Source of the DNA: Dysidea avara
Taxonomy: Eukaryota > Porifera > Demospongiae > Dictyoceratida > Dysideidae
Direction: 5' to 3'
Assembly: GCF_963678975.1 (NCBI RefSeq)
Contig: NC_089281.1
Coordinates: forward strand, 620,001 to 684,000
DNA: 64,000 nt
Shown here: piece after piece, positions 25,962 to 63,839 of the stretch
Numbering within the stretch: the first letter of the stretch is position 1
Layout: each line of letters opens with the position of its first letter
Program-made: the position numbers and the translations under genes
Notes under the pieces: model-generated
Seen by the model: the letters and a program-made list of their open reading frames with translations, nothing else
Database searches by the model: none
What the model was told of the DNA's origin: nothing

Positions 25962-28900
25962 TCACTTGGCAGTTGACAAGAACTGCATTGCTGCATCCCT
26001 CTCCTCTACCAACTCTTTAGCTGTAAGGTCCATCTTCTCACGAGCGAAGTCACTGATTGATAGCCCCTGTACTATTTCATAAGACTTGTTGGGCTTGATC
26101 TTTATTGGGAATGAGTAGATAAGGTCCTTAGGAATGTCATATGAACCATCTGACATCACTCCCATTGATACCCATTCATCCTACCAGAGATAATTAACAC
26201 AGAAGTTTTAGAGAACTAGTACATCTGTAGTGAGTACATATCAAACAGCATGTAGTGGGGGTATTCCCCAGGTATTGTGTAGTATTGGGTGGTGTGGTAC
26301 TCTGAGGTGGTACAAATGACTAATCTTGTGAAGATTGAGGGCTGGTAACAAACAGCTTTTCAGAAAACAAAATATTTAGGGTACATGTAACATTGGACCA
26401 ACAAGAATTTAAAACTATCCATATGGTGGTCCCACAGCTAGCCAGACTCACTAGGAAAAATATTCATGAGTGGAACATTAATTTGTTTAAAAACTTCAAC
26501 TTTATTGAAGGGCCACTTTTGGAGCAAAACATGGCCACCATAACAAGGTGGTCTTGATTAAAGGAGTCGCTGCTAAGTGAGGGTTTGCTGTAACACAATT
26601 CAAAAGAAGAGTAGAAAATTGAGTGGCAGTATTTAGAAGTTATTTCACTGAACCCCAGCAAACATGGCCGTCACCCAACAGTGGTAGTGGTTTGTATAGA
26701 GCATACTGAACGTGGCCAACAGTTAACCATTATTAACTATATAACACGCTGTGTATATATTAGGGTTGGTCCCTTTACCCTTTGTCACCATGACAACACA
26801 CCTGGGGAGTGCCATGCCACCAATCTCTCATGTGATCCACAATAGCCTTAGCAGCAGACATCGCCGATGACAGCTTACGAGCCTTTATCACTGCTGCCCC
26901 TCGTCCTTGTACTGTCTGTAAGATCACATGATCCAGTCAATCGCATTCCACTAATGGGAAATCCTCACCGTAATGAAGTCACCCTTCAACCAGGCATCAT
27001 CCTTGACAGCATCATAGATTTTCTGACACTCTGTGCTGCTGCATACGGTGCCGTGTGACACGTCAGGAAACTGCGTTGATGAGTGGTTGCCCCATATGAT
27101 GACATTCTTGACTGCAGTGGGCTTGACTCCCAACCTGAGAGCTACCTGATCAAACATGGATCATCGTAATTGTGATATCCTCATATAAGCATAAGGACCT
27201 AAATGAAGGCTGGGGGTGCTAATACAAGGTCTCTGCTGAGTCAGGAGTGGATAATACGATGACATAGTATTATTTCAATAACATCAAGACCCGTTTAAAA
27301 AAACTGGTACAAATCTAGCCAATAAGAGGACTCGTTTTAAAAAACTGGTACAAACCTAGCCAATAAGAGCAGAGAACAATGAGGGGAGTGGCTGACCTGT
27401 GATGTTGCTCTATTATGGTCCAATCTTGTCAGACAGGAGAAGTTGGTCACTGGGATTGAGGGGGCGGACTTGGCACAAGTCAAACAATTAGTGTTGGCAG
27501 GGTTACCAACAACCAGGACCTGTGGAGAGGCCATATAACATGGAGATCACATGATCCAACAGACAAATCATTGTTATATGTGTGAGGATGAATTTTACAA
27601 ACTGGAGTTTGACTAGCAAAAGTATTTATTGGAAAGGATAAAAGTATTCAAGTGATTTTCCAAAACATTCTAAAGGTTTAGTATCCATAGAATTACTGAG
27701 AAATTGTTCATATCTCAGAATTAACAATTTCAGAAATTTATGGAGTCTAATTTGGCTGCTTTGCAGACCTTACACACATAACCTGCACACACCAGACTAA
27801 CACCATCTATATAATGTACACCATCTATATAATGTACACCATCTATATAATGTACACCATAGAATTAAGACAAATTACACAATAATAACCATCAACTCAT
27901 TAGTGTGGGGCTCATTTAGGCTCGCCCCAATCATCTATGGGAAAACCACAAATTTGAAAAACTTTCATGTCTTAATGTCACATTATTTGTAGGTCTCAAA
28001 AAAAATAATCTCTTCAAGTTTTAAATGGATAGTGCGTACAGGTCATAATATATGACTTGAATCCCATACCATCCAGAATGTGCAACTGTTGTCTTCTGAC
28101 AAGATAATGTATGGGAAAACTTCAGAACGTCATATTTCAATGTCTATAGTATGTACGCATTGAGCTGAATCCTCAAAAACATGTAATAACTCATGGATGA
28201 TGCAATTACACACAATCTTGAAATTCGGCTCATTTGTAGTACTGCTTGACCCACTAAAAATGTTTTTGTTCAAATGTCTGACATAATATTTACAGCCAAC
28301 CAATACATTTCCTATGGGGAAGCCATATAAGTACAGTGTCCATTACAACCCTTTCCCAACTTGTAATGGAGCCAAACGGTACGTGTCTGTTGCTGACACC
28401 TTTGCTGTTACCACTAATCATCTGGCTGGCTGAAATGTTAGTCAACTTGTACATACTATATATGCTATCCTTGGAGAGATTACTTTAGACACTGGTACCA
28501 ATAAAATTCTAATCTGTGAGGTGTCTTTATTTCAGAAGTCCCCCAGAGTTATACCTTGACAGTTTTCTTGGCATATTGATCAAGTGCTTTCCCTTGTGTT
28601 TCAAATATCTTTACATTAGCTTGGAGCAGGTCTTTGCGTTCCATTCCCTCACGACGAGGCATTGCACCAACCAAAATGGCTGCATCAATGTCAGCAAATG
28701 CTACGGCTGGGTCAGCTGTTGGTACCACCTCTGTGGAGATACAGTAATTATTATAAAATTAGCCAGCAGCCTATAGTTTTCAGTTGTGAAATCCATATTT
28801 GCAATTACTTACTGAATTGGAATTATAAATGCTTATATTTGTAATTTTCATTCAGTAAACTTTTAATTACAACAATCTATTTATAAATATTCTCACCATC

Positions 28901-30023
28901 TAGTAGTGGTAGTGCACAGTCCTGCATCTCCATGACAACACCCTCAAGCGCTGTCATCATAGGAGGGATATCCAATAATAACAGAGTGATTCGCTATGGC
29001 AACCAGAAACTGATGTAATGGTTGAGCAACAAACACATGAAAACAAAGCCCTTTACTACCCAGAAACACACTGGAACAACTAACAGATACTAGGGTAACA
29101 GTGCAGGAAAATCTTCCTCACAGGTGAAGGTGTGGGTACCTGAAGTCCCATCTGTCATGTGCGATATGGAAACACATTAAGTTATATATTGTTTAGTTAT
29201 GCTTTGTTTGTACTGTGCAAGTGCACTTCAAGCATTTTAAGAAAACTACACACAAATACATTATCAGAAAAAGTACACTTGATCAACAAGACTTAAGCAC
29301 AAACAAATGGTTGAATCAAAGCACTTTTTAAACACTTAAAGGTGGGATGGACACGACATTTCCTATCCATTCAACACTTAGAAGGGAAGTCAGAAATCAT
29401 TGTGCCTTAATTGTCAGTATCCCTCGAAAAATTTAAATATTTCCAAATATTTTCCTTAGGTCAGAGATTGAGCTTACCTTCTATTGATTTCAATGGTCTG
29501 AAATCAGTTCTAGAAATATCAATTTTAGAAGTGGTGGAACCCTTGAGTTTCTTGCTCAAGCAATCACTAGCTACCTTAGTAGCTGTAATTTACTATTCTG
29601 TAAAGCAATTATAAAAAATCCAAGAAAGTTACAGCAACCAACAAGAATATACTATCAAAACTGGGGTAGTGCTCCAAACACTTTAAAGGCCTCAGTACAC
29701 ACAAGCCATAAAAGTCTGCAAATAATCACGTGTTCATATCATGTGACAAGTGATTTGACTGAAGACCCTACACCACCCAACATGCAGTAATGGCGGGTAA
29801 CTGTGGAGCATGCACCATCACTACTCCACCGTCTAATCGCCATCGTAGCTGGACATCTGGTCTGGCGATAGCTCACCTGGTTTGGTCCGAACACTTCTCC
29901 CCTAGCGACAGAGTACAGTAAGGAATAGGCGATCTGACCCGCCGCGCCAGTCACACATACTCGCAGAGCCTGTAATACAAGTTGTACACGATAAGGTGAA
30001 GCGTTAGCATGATAACATACCAT
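25962..30023 (-). CDS. MDH1: Malate dehydrogenase, cytoplasmic, complete, 8 exons
   Basis: NAD-dependent oxidation of malate to oxaloacetate in the cytosol, part of the malate-aspartate shuttle. Exons (+ coordinates, 5' to 3'): 30021-30023 (ATG only), 29877-29969, 28897-28993, 28555-28730, 27397-27519, 26969-27145, 26802-26915, 25962-26180. The sum is 1002 nt, or 333 residues (human MDH1 is 334). Visible: NAD-binding [14 protein letters not shown] near residue 8, substrate-loop [13 protein letters not shown], catalytic Asp in LTRLDHNRA, catalytic His in [13 protein letters not shown] near 185, and C-terminal [14 protein letters not shown]. These are cytosolic-type, not mitochondrial MDH2. The first intron (29970-30020, 51 bp) is stop-free and a multiple of three, so retention would only lengthen the N-terminus by 17 residues; the human-like start favours splicing. 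MDH1 shares a divergent promoter with ERMARD. Confidence 0.94.
27796..27860. repeat. 20-bp tandem repeat, three copies, in an MDH1 intron
   Basis: ACACCATCTATATAATGT-type units follow each other three times with a partial fourth. No further role is visible. Confidence 0.85.
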
Positions 30024-30351
30024 TTTAAATGATCACTTCTTCAAATGAAATGCTGGCGACCGTGCACGTGTCAAAATTCAACAAAAAGGGATTAGACTAA
30101 TTAAACGCGCAGCTCTTATACATGTATATGTAATAGGAGCTATAGAAAGGTCAAGCAGTCACGTGATATGGCGAGTGCACTAATACAATCCTTCTGGTGT
30201 GGGAAACAGCTGCAGAAACACGGGCAACGTAAATCACGTGATGATAACGATGACGTAAACCCAGAGCAAGGTAGTTAAGTATATTAGTAAATCGTGTTAT
30301 ACTAGTATCATGTTTTGTGGTCTGTGTACAGGACTGAGATCAGTCGTTGCT
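30024..30351. promoter_or_regulatory. Bidirectional promoter of MDH1 and ERMARD with three E-boxes
   Basis: About 330 bp separate the MDH1 ATG from the preferred ERMARD ATG on opposite strands. CACGTG occurs at 30065-30070, 30160-30165 and 30235-30240. The last two sit in the extended palindrome TCACGTGA, followed by a CRE-like TGACGT at 30251-30256. Three E-boxes in 180 bp is far above chance and suggests bHLH-ZIP control of both genes. Function is inferred. Confidence 0.65.
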
Positions 30352-56264
<25,913 letters not shown>

Positions 56265-56586
56265 GTGTGTCTAATAGATAGGATTTGTAGTATGGCTTCA
56301 TCATGCAATAATGCTTATAGTGTAACAACCATACTAGTCTGCCATTTGTAGGGCTTGGTTTCAATAACATGGAATGGGACAAATACTCTTCTTGCTTGGT
56401 TTGCCCACTATAAAATTTCAGAAGTTAGGATAACAGATACTGAACACCTAACAGCAGACTAACACGTTTATCATAGTGGAACATTTTTAATTTGACTTGA
56501 GTCATAATAAACGTTTTGCATGCTGTCACAGACCAGACCTATGTGTAGCCCTGTGCTCTAGTGAAGTAGCTAGAGTATGGTAATAA
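56265..56586. other. ERMARD intron after the last placed exon
   Basis: AT-rich intron sequence after the exon ending at 56264. I see no further ERMARD exon between here and the retrotransposon at 57388, so later exons probably lie beyond the window. Confidence 0.4.
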
Positions 56587-56901
56587 CAAGAGTTCATAAT
56601 GTAAAAAGAGAGGAGAGTGTCCTAACTGTATAAATGCATATCTCGTGATGCAATACCTAATTATAGTCACTTTCAATGTGTTAGTTGGTCAGGTATGTAC
56701 TCAGCATTAAGTTTCACTACCACTGTAGTTATGGTTTCAATAAGCAGTCCACTGATGACATTGTCAACACTCCTTAACACTTTACGTGTTGACATGATAT
56801 CCTAAGAAATCAAAGTTTTACTGCATTACTTCGAGATACGCTTATACAGGCTATACTGAAGTAGGACACTCTCCTCTCTTTTTATATTATGAAAACTCTT
56901 G
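56587..56901. mobile_element. MITE, CAAGAG family, 315 bp, 7-bp duplication
   Basis: Ends CAAGAGTTCATAATGTAAAA and TATATTATGAAAACTCTTG extend into about 40-bp inverted repeats through AGAGAGGAGAGTGTCCTA. The flanks are GTAATAA (56580-56586) and GTAATAC (56902-56908), a 7-bp duplication with one mismatch. It is the longest of the three members here and may be closest to the parent. Confidence 0.85.
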
Positions 56902-57387
56902 GTAATACTATGTAGTAACTATTCTGTGACTTAATATATTTTAAAAACTTAATAGCTAATAAAATGATGGGTGTTTCATTTCAGTTTCAAAGTCCACAGA
57001 TTGTTTTCACAACTTTAGCCATTTGATAAAGAAGTCACATATTGTATGAAAAGGGCTAGCATTGTTGTGGAATTGAAAAGGAGGTATCTGAAAGTGTAGT
57101 ATTGCAATACTAAATGTACTTTAGCTGGAGAATAAAAATCAGGAAGGATCCCTAAAATTGCAACTTTTAATCTAAAGTCACAACTAAATTAAATTCTTTA
57201 CATAGTTGCTGTAAAAATACAAGTAAACAACAAAAAAGACCAAGTACTACCCTTATCAGCTGTTAAATACAAAATGAATTAAGTGGCTATACTGGTAAAT
57301 TTCTAAATCAAGTCACAAATTTCTGTAAATCAGTCAGTGGTTGTTATATTATCATAAAATTGTGCATTATTTGACACTTAATATATA

Positions 57388-57512
57388 TGTAACACTGTAC
57401 TTAATACTCTCTTAGTAGTCTATAATTGTATTTATGTAATTACCTGTGCACGTGCGAGAGAGTCATTTATTAGAATTGTTACTGGTGCCATGCGGTGAGG
57501 TGTTATATTACA
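57388..57512 (+). repeat. 5' LTR
   Basis: 125 bp beginning TGTAACACTG and ending TTATATTACA. It differs from the 3' LTR at three sites (TAGTAG/TAGCAG, CATTTATT/CATTAATT, ATGCGG/ATGTGG). Short for a gypsy LTR. Confidence 0.95.
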
Positions 57513-57557
57513 TTGGAGGTCCAAACAAGATAAAAACTTGGATCGAGGCGACTAATC

Positions 57558-59150
57558 ATGTCTCAAGAGGACGATTTTTCTCCAGGCATCAATAGCGCGG
57601 AAGTGCAAGAAGATGAACTCTCCGGGTCCGATACCGACGAATGCAAACAACCACCAGATGGAGTAACACTGCCACTGAACTCGAAGAAGCTTGTCATCAA
57701 TTATGTCGATTAGCGACAGCGTTGGGAATTTCCGTAGAGGGGTCAGCGTCAACAGTGAGACAAGTCATTGACGGGAAGTTGATTCAACTTGGCCATGAGC
57801 CTTGCAACACTCAAGTTGTGGTTAGTAAAGTGGATTCAAGACTGTATCTTGTAAATGACACTGGAATTGTCACAAAAGAGATGGAGCACGTTAGTAGTGA
57901 CAATGTGGTTCCTGAAGCTCTTGTGACATCGCATGGCACTAATGAATTACCCAACGATGTAGAAACGCTGCACAAACTACTACGTGAGGTGCGCCTAGAA
58001 ATCGAAAGCCTTTGTATTGATTTGAGTAATCGAAATGCGGCACTAGATGATTTACATACGGAGCTAGCAGCTGCCACGCATAAACTTAAAAGCAGTCGAT
58101 GAACTGCAAGGGGAGGTCAAAGCGCTTAAGAAATCGCTAAAACAGCAGACAGCAAAGGCCAAGCGCTTTTGGCCACAGAAGTGTGAGCAGTTGCTGGCCC
58201 ATGAAGCTATGATTGAGGAGAAGGATGCAGAGATTGCTACATTGAAAGTGCTCACAAGTACATCACATGCCACAGATGTTGTTCCAGATCCTATTAGTGA
58301 AGTGACTGAGACTAGTGTATTGTCAGAAGAGAGCACAGTCAGTCATGGACACTGAGGTAAAGCCCCTCCTGTGGATGCATACACTGGCAGTGATCCTGAA
58401 CTCTGGTTTAATGATTGGCTTCCCACACTTGAGCAAGCAGCAAAGTGGAACAATTGGAGTGATGAGGAGAAAGTGATGCAACTAGCTGGACATTTGCGAG
58501 GAAAGGCAGCTCGAGAATATAGTCTTTTATCGTCTGAAGAGAAACAGTCATTTACTACAGCAGTCCAAGCATTGAAAGTATGCCTAGATCCTGGTAGTTG
58601 TGCATTGGCTGCCCAAGAATTTAGGAATACTGTTCAAATGGACAAAGAGAGTGTATCTGACTACATTACTCGACTAGAGAGATCATTTCAAATTGCATAT
58701 GGCCAGGAACACCTTTCCATCAAAACCAGAGATGCATTTTTGTTCAGTCAACTTCAAGCAGGACTCAAACTAACTCTTATAGAAATCCCAGCAGTTTCTG
58801 GATCTACTTCCTACAAGCAGCTCTGCATTACAGCCAAACATGAAGAAATGAGGTAAAGGGAGCTAAGACGTCTCAGGCAACAGCAATACAGACAGATCAG
58901 AACTCAGAGCTCCAGGTAAGTTTCAGGTTACCGTCCTTCCTCACGGCCTACTAACTCTACTGATCCTAGATCTCCACGCGAGTGTTATGTGTGTGGTAAA
59001 ACAGATCACATTGCAAAACAATGTAAACTACGCAAAAGTGAAAGCACTGCTGTGGAACCAAAGCCCAAAAAGGCATGTACTGTTACTTCAACATCTGCAG
59101 CTCCTAGGGTGAACACAGCCAATCCTATGCAGTTTTTAGATTCTGACTGA
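57558..59150 (+). pseudogene. gag region of the gypsy element, broken
   Basis: An ATG at 57558 opens an acidic N-terminus, which shifts frame near 57660 into a helical segment ending at 58102. A third frame (58371-58856) carries the retrotransposon gag core (WFNDWLPTLEQAAKW, then FRNTVQMDKESVSDYITRLE). The zinc knuckle CYVCGKTDHIAKQC (C-x2-C-x4-H-x4-C) at 58984-59025 is in yet another frame. Gag packages element RNA in the cytoplasm; this copy cannot make an intact protein. Confidence 0.85.
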
Positions 59151-59199
59151 TGCTTCAGTTAGTGTGGTACGTGTCACTGACCACGGAAGCCATCTTCGA

Positions 59200-62100
59200 A
59201 GGGTACAGGTTGATATTGCTGGGGTACCAGCCATAGGTCTGATAGATACTGGTGCTGATATAACTATTATCAAGAGTTCATAATATATATATTTAGGTAT
59301 TATGTACTCTTGCTATTATGGGCCCAGAACTGTTTAAAAAAGTAGCTGCAGTTGCTGGCCTTAAGAAATAACAGTTCAAATCAGCAGACAAACTGCCCCA
59401 CACATATGACCACTGCACATTTAAGTTGGATGGACAACTTGACCTTGATGTAACTTTGGTTGACAAAACCATGCACACAGCAATGTATGTCAAGATGGAT
59501 GCTTTTGATGATTTACTACTCTCAGAAGGAGTGTGTCGTCAGCTTGGCATTGTGGAGTATCACCCACAAGTAGATGCTAACAAGCCTAATCGTGATCCTG
59601 AGGTTGAACCCCCTCCATCAGCACTTAGTGTTCGGATCCAATTGGTGCAATCTGTAAGGTTAACAACTCGTAGTGGTACTTTAGTGTCAGTGAAGTTGGA
59701 GAATCATGAAGTCAGCGGCCCATTGCTACTGAACAAACTGACAATTTTATGAAGGGAGGCCATAATGAACTGGAACTAGGTGAGTCACTAGTACATTGCA
59801 ATGCTGCTGGATTTACTAAGGTTTATTGTGTAACCCCACAGGCTCCACTTGCAAGCTTGCCAAAACCACTTGCCTGGGTATGGCTTCTGAAGTAAACCTA
59901 ATAGTACCAACACCAAGAAGTACAGATTCTCCACCATTAGCAAGGGCAGGGAATATTACCTCTACTGATACAAGTGATTGTCAGCGGAAATTGACTCAGT
60001 CATTTGCAGAGATTGGTGCTGAATTGCCTTGGCAAGACAAGAGCACACTATATTCCTTGCTTTGTGAGTATCACAATACATTTGCTTTGGAGGATTGTGA
60101 GAGGGGTGAGACAGACGTAGTGACAATGGAAATTAATACTGGAGAAGCCCAACCCAAGCGTCAACTGGTACGACGTACCCCCTTTGCAGCCAGGCAAGAG
60201 ATAGCCAAGCAACTTCAAGAAATGCAGCACAGAATGTGATTACTCCATCAAATAGTCCATGGGCAAGCCCAGTTGTATTGGTACGAAAAAAAGATGGGTC
60301 ATTACGCTTCTGCATTGATTACCGCAGCCTGAATTTAGCTACCAAGAGTGACACTTTTCCTCTACCCAGAATTGATGATCTCCTGGACCAACTGGGAAAT
60401 GCAAAATATTTTTCAACTTTAGACTTAGCAGTTGGATACTGGCAGGTGCAGATGCATCCAGACTTAGGAGAGAAGACTGCATTTGTCACTCACCAGGAAC
60501 TTTATGAGTTTACTGTAATGCCCTTTGGCCTCAAGAATGCCCCTGCTGTTTTTCAATGGTTTATGAACAAAGTATTCATGGGACTCAATCCAGAGAATGG
60601 TCGTGACTTTGTGGCAGTTTACTTAGATGATGTCATCATTTTTTCAGACACATTTGAAGACCACCTTGCACACTTGAAACAAGTGCTGCAATGCTTTTCA
60701 GCTGCTGGACTAAAGCTCAAGCCATCTAAATGCCATTTTATTTGTCAAACTGTCGAGTATTTAGGACACACTATCACACCAAAGGGAATATCTCCTAACA
60801 ACAGCCGAGTAGTTGCCATCCAGAACTTTCCATTCCCTACATCTGTAAAGGAGGTTAGGCAATTAGTTGGCCTCGCTTCTTATTACCGTCGTTTCATCAA
60901 TGGGTTTGCTAGAATAGCACAGCCCCTACACCAGCTCACTCAGAAAAATGCACACTTCAACTGGTCATCAGACTGTCAACAATCATTCTAACAACTCAAG
61001 GACACTTTAATCAATTCACCAGTACTTGCTTATCCTGACTTCTCCAAAAGTTTCACACTGGAAACTAACGCATCAATTAAGGGACTAGGTGCAGTCCTTT
61101 CACAGACACAAGAGGACAATCGGTTGCACCCAGTGGCATATGCCAGTAGATCTTTGTCAACAGTCAAGAAGAGATACGCTGTCACAGTACTGGAAACCTT
61201 CGCAGTTGTCTGGGCTATCAGCCACTTTCATGCTTACCTTTACGGCCATGATGTTACAGTTTACACCGACCACTCCGCTGTGAAAGCAGTCTTAGAAACA
61301 TCCAGTCCAAGTGCAAAGCATGCCTGTTGGTGGAGCAAGGTATATGCAAGTGGAGTCCAGTCTGTGCAGATTGTGTACTGTCCTGGTAGAGAGAATTCCA
61401 GTGCAGACGCATTATCACGTAACCCCCACAGTGAACTACCCTCATCCTCCCCTGAATGTGATGTACAAGTAGCAGCAGTTGATAGTAGCATCCCTCCATC
61501 GGACTTGGAAATCTCTCAGTTGCTTCAACAAGACAGTGAACAAGGTTACAATAGCCAAACTGTTGCAGGAACAGACTTTGGCACTGCACAACAACAGGAT
61601 CCAGAAATTAATGAAATCATTAAATTTTTGTGCAATGATACCTTACCAGATGACCACACTAAGGCAAAAGAGATTGCAGCACAAGCACAATCATTTGCCA
61701 TTATAGATGGAGTATTGTACTTTATTGACCAGAAAACCAACCACTGTTGTTGATGCGTTGTTCCAAAAAAGTTACAAACTCAACTGATAGAAGAGAACCA
61801 CAGTGGCCCCATGGCTGGACATTTTTCAGGGGAGAAACTCTATAAGTCCTTAGTGAGGCATTGGTGATGGTCAGGCATGTACAGTGATGTCACCAAACAC
61901 TGTGCTTCTTTCCCACAGTGTCCAATAGTCAATGGAAACAGACGAATTAACAGACCACCTCCTTCCCCTATTCCAGTTCAGCGTCCCTTCCAAATTATGG
62001 GAGTAGATGTCATGGAGTTACCTGTTACTGACTCTGGGAACCATCATGTGGTAGACTTTTTAACTAAATGGCCTTTGGTATTTCCTGTGCCAGACCAGAA

Positions 62101-63006
62101 AGCAGTTAGACTCGTCAAGTTACTGACAGAGGAGGTCATTCCACTGTTCGGTGTACCAGAAGCTCTCCTTTCAGATACTGGTACAAACCTGATGTCTACT
62201 TTAATGCTTGACATTTGCAAAAAGCTGGGAATTCGTAAATTGAACACCACAGCCTACCATCCTGAGTGTGATGGGATGGTAGAACGTTTCAACCGCACCC
62301 TAAAGACTGCTCTTCTGAAACATGCTGCCACCTATGGATCTCAATGGGATAAATACTGTTTGCTTACAGAAATGTCCCACATGACTCCACAGGTGAAAAG
62401 CCTTCATACCTCCTGTTTGGCGTAGACTGCAGAATCCCTACTGATGCTGCTCTATTGAAGCCCTCCTCTCTACAACTGGGCAACACACAGGATTACAGGG
62501 AAGAATTGTCTCTTTCACTTAGTTCAGCATGTGAGATTGCAGCAAAGGCTGTACAGAAGTCCCAGCAGTGTTACAAGACCTCGTATGATTACAAGCTGAA
62601 GCGTATTACTTATTGTGTCAGTGATTGGGTTATGGTAAAATTTCCAGCAGAGGAAACAGGGCGACTTCGTAAGTTGTCCCGACCATGGCATGGCCCCTCT
62701 CGATTCACTGCAGTTAATGGACCAGATGTTAGCATTTCTAAAGTGTACTGCCAACAAGAGGGAGGCATTCAAGTGCACCAATCACGTGTCAAGCCTTGCC
62801 CACCAAACTTTTCTGCAGGCTTCTTTTGGTACAGTGGGAAGAGGAGAGGACCAGGTCGCCCCCCTAAATGGGTTGAACAATTTCTGACCGATAATCAACT
62901 AAAGGAAACAAATAATGAAAATGATAGAATTTCAACATCAGTCAAGATGATGTACCTCATGAAACAGCAAGTACAGTCACAGAACATACACCATCACAAG
63001 AATTGA
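59200..63006 (+). pseudogene. pol region: protease, RT, RNase H, integrase, broken
   Basis: The protease motif DTGAD sits just before a 42-bp insertion at 59271. The RT (60236-60991) has intact palm motifs, including DYRSLN, FSTLDLAVGYWQV, MPFGLKNAP and the catalytic YLDD. A frame change precedes it at about 60236. A TAA at 60989 separates RT from RNase H, whose first catalytic site reads ETNAS where the family normally has TDAS. Integrase (61800-62425) retains the H2C2 zinc region and the D, D and E positions (GVDVMEL, DTGTN, ERFNRTL), but a few residues seem missing after NHHVV and the frame ends at 62425. The C-terminal tail (62455-63006) ends with a basic RGPGRPP motif resembling an AT-hook. 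Confidence 0.88.
59271..59312. mobile_element. 42-bp CAAGAG mini-element inside the protease
   Basis: The sequence from CAAGAGTTCATAATA to ATTATGTACTCTTG is flanked by a perfect CTATTAT duplication (59264-59270, 59313-59319). It disrupts the protease right after its active-site motif. Because it is nested, it moved after the retrotransposon was in place or rode in with it. Confidence 0.88.
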
Positions 63007-63117
63007 CTCAACAGAAGAGGATGAGCAACAAGTATAATCTGCATCAAAATCTTCGTCATCCTAAGAAGTTCTCCAATTGACAGGCTTGTGGTCAAGCCTC
63101 ACCTGCGGACGGAGTGA

Positions 63118-63242
63118 TGTAACACTGTACTTAATACTCTCTTAGCAGTCTATAATTGTATTTATGTAATTACCTGTGCACGTGCGAGAGAGTCATTAAT
63201 TAGAATTGTTACTGGTGCCATGTGGTGAGGTGTTATATTACA
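63118..63242 (+). repeat. 3' LTR
   Basis: 125 bp, 122 identical to the 5' LTR. A short purine-rich stretch (GCGGACGGAG) just upstream may be the polypurine tract. Confidence 0.95.
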
Positions 63243-63336
63243 TATAAAACAGATTGTCCCAATAATTTATTGCATAACTTCTACAGTAAATTTCTTCAAA
63301 ATCTACTACTCTGGAATGATAAAATGATATGTAATA

Positions 63337-63448
63337 GTTATACCACGGGCACGAGTGCTTTGCCTGATATATACCCACAAGCCCGAGGGCCGCAGGCCCA
63401 AGGGCGAGTGTGTATATACAGGCAAAGCACGAGTGCCTGTGGTATAAC
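63337..63448. mobile_element. Palindromic MITE with GC-rich core, TA flanks
   Basis: Arms GTTATACCACGGGCACGAGT and its near complement enclose AAGCCCGAGGGCCGCAGGCC, itself dyad-rich. A TA dinucleotide lies on each side. It is much more GC-rich than its surroundings and would form a single long hairpin. Confidence 0.8.
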
Positions 63449-63513
63449 TAGCATATTCTACTTTAGCATGCAGACTTGCCTAATTGGCAAAATGTGTAGT
63501 TGCTATACCCTTC

Positions 63514-63785
63514 CCTTATATAGGGAACCAAGTAGGCTGTGATTGTGGGATTGAATTTTGCCAAACTGTGGGATTCAATTTTAATACATCAAACAGTAGT
63601 TTGATTTTACCTTTGCTAATATTGCAATTTTAAGAGACTAGTGTTAATTATGTTACTTTAATCACTACATTTACAAAAACAAAAAAACAAACTACTGTTG
63701 ATGCATTAATATTGAACCCCACAATCACAGCTTGTTTGGCAAAATTCAAACTCACAATCACAGCTTGCTTACTTCCCTATATATG
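63514..63785. mobile_element. Foldback repeat with GCTGTGATTGTGGG words
   Basis: Left words TATATAGGGAA, GCTGTGATTGTGGGATTGAA and AACAGTAGTTTG return inverted on the right in mirror order. Each arm contains two copies of the GTGGGATT word. Confidence 0.75.
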
Positions 63786-63839
63786 AGAAGAGATAACATC
63801 AAAGAAATCTAATGATTTCTGGATATAGTGTGCACTCCT

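Larger units (their letters stand above)
57388..63242 (+). mobile_element. Ty3/gypsy LTR retrotransposon, degenerate, 5855 bp
   Basis: Two 125-bp LTRs (TGTAACAC...ATTACA) bound gag, protease, reverse transcriptase, RNase H and integrase in that order, which is the Ty3/gypsy order. The flanks share TATA, a likely 4-bp duplication, though the site is AT-repetitive. The primer-binding site probably starts at TGGAGGTCC just after the 5' LTR. The LTRs differ at 3 of 125 positions, while the body has several stops, frame changes and one small insertion. It lies downstream of the placed ERMARD exons, probably in another ERMARD intron. Confidence 0.95.
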
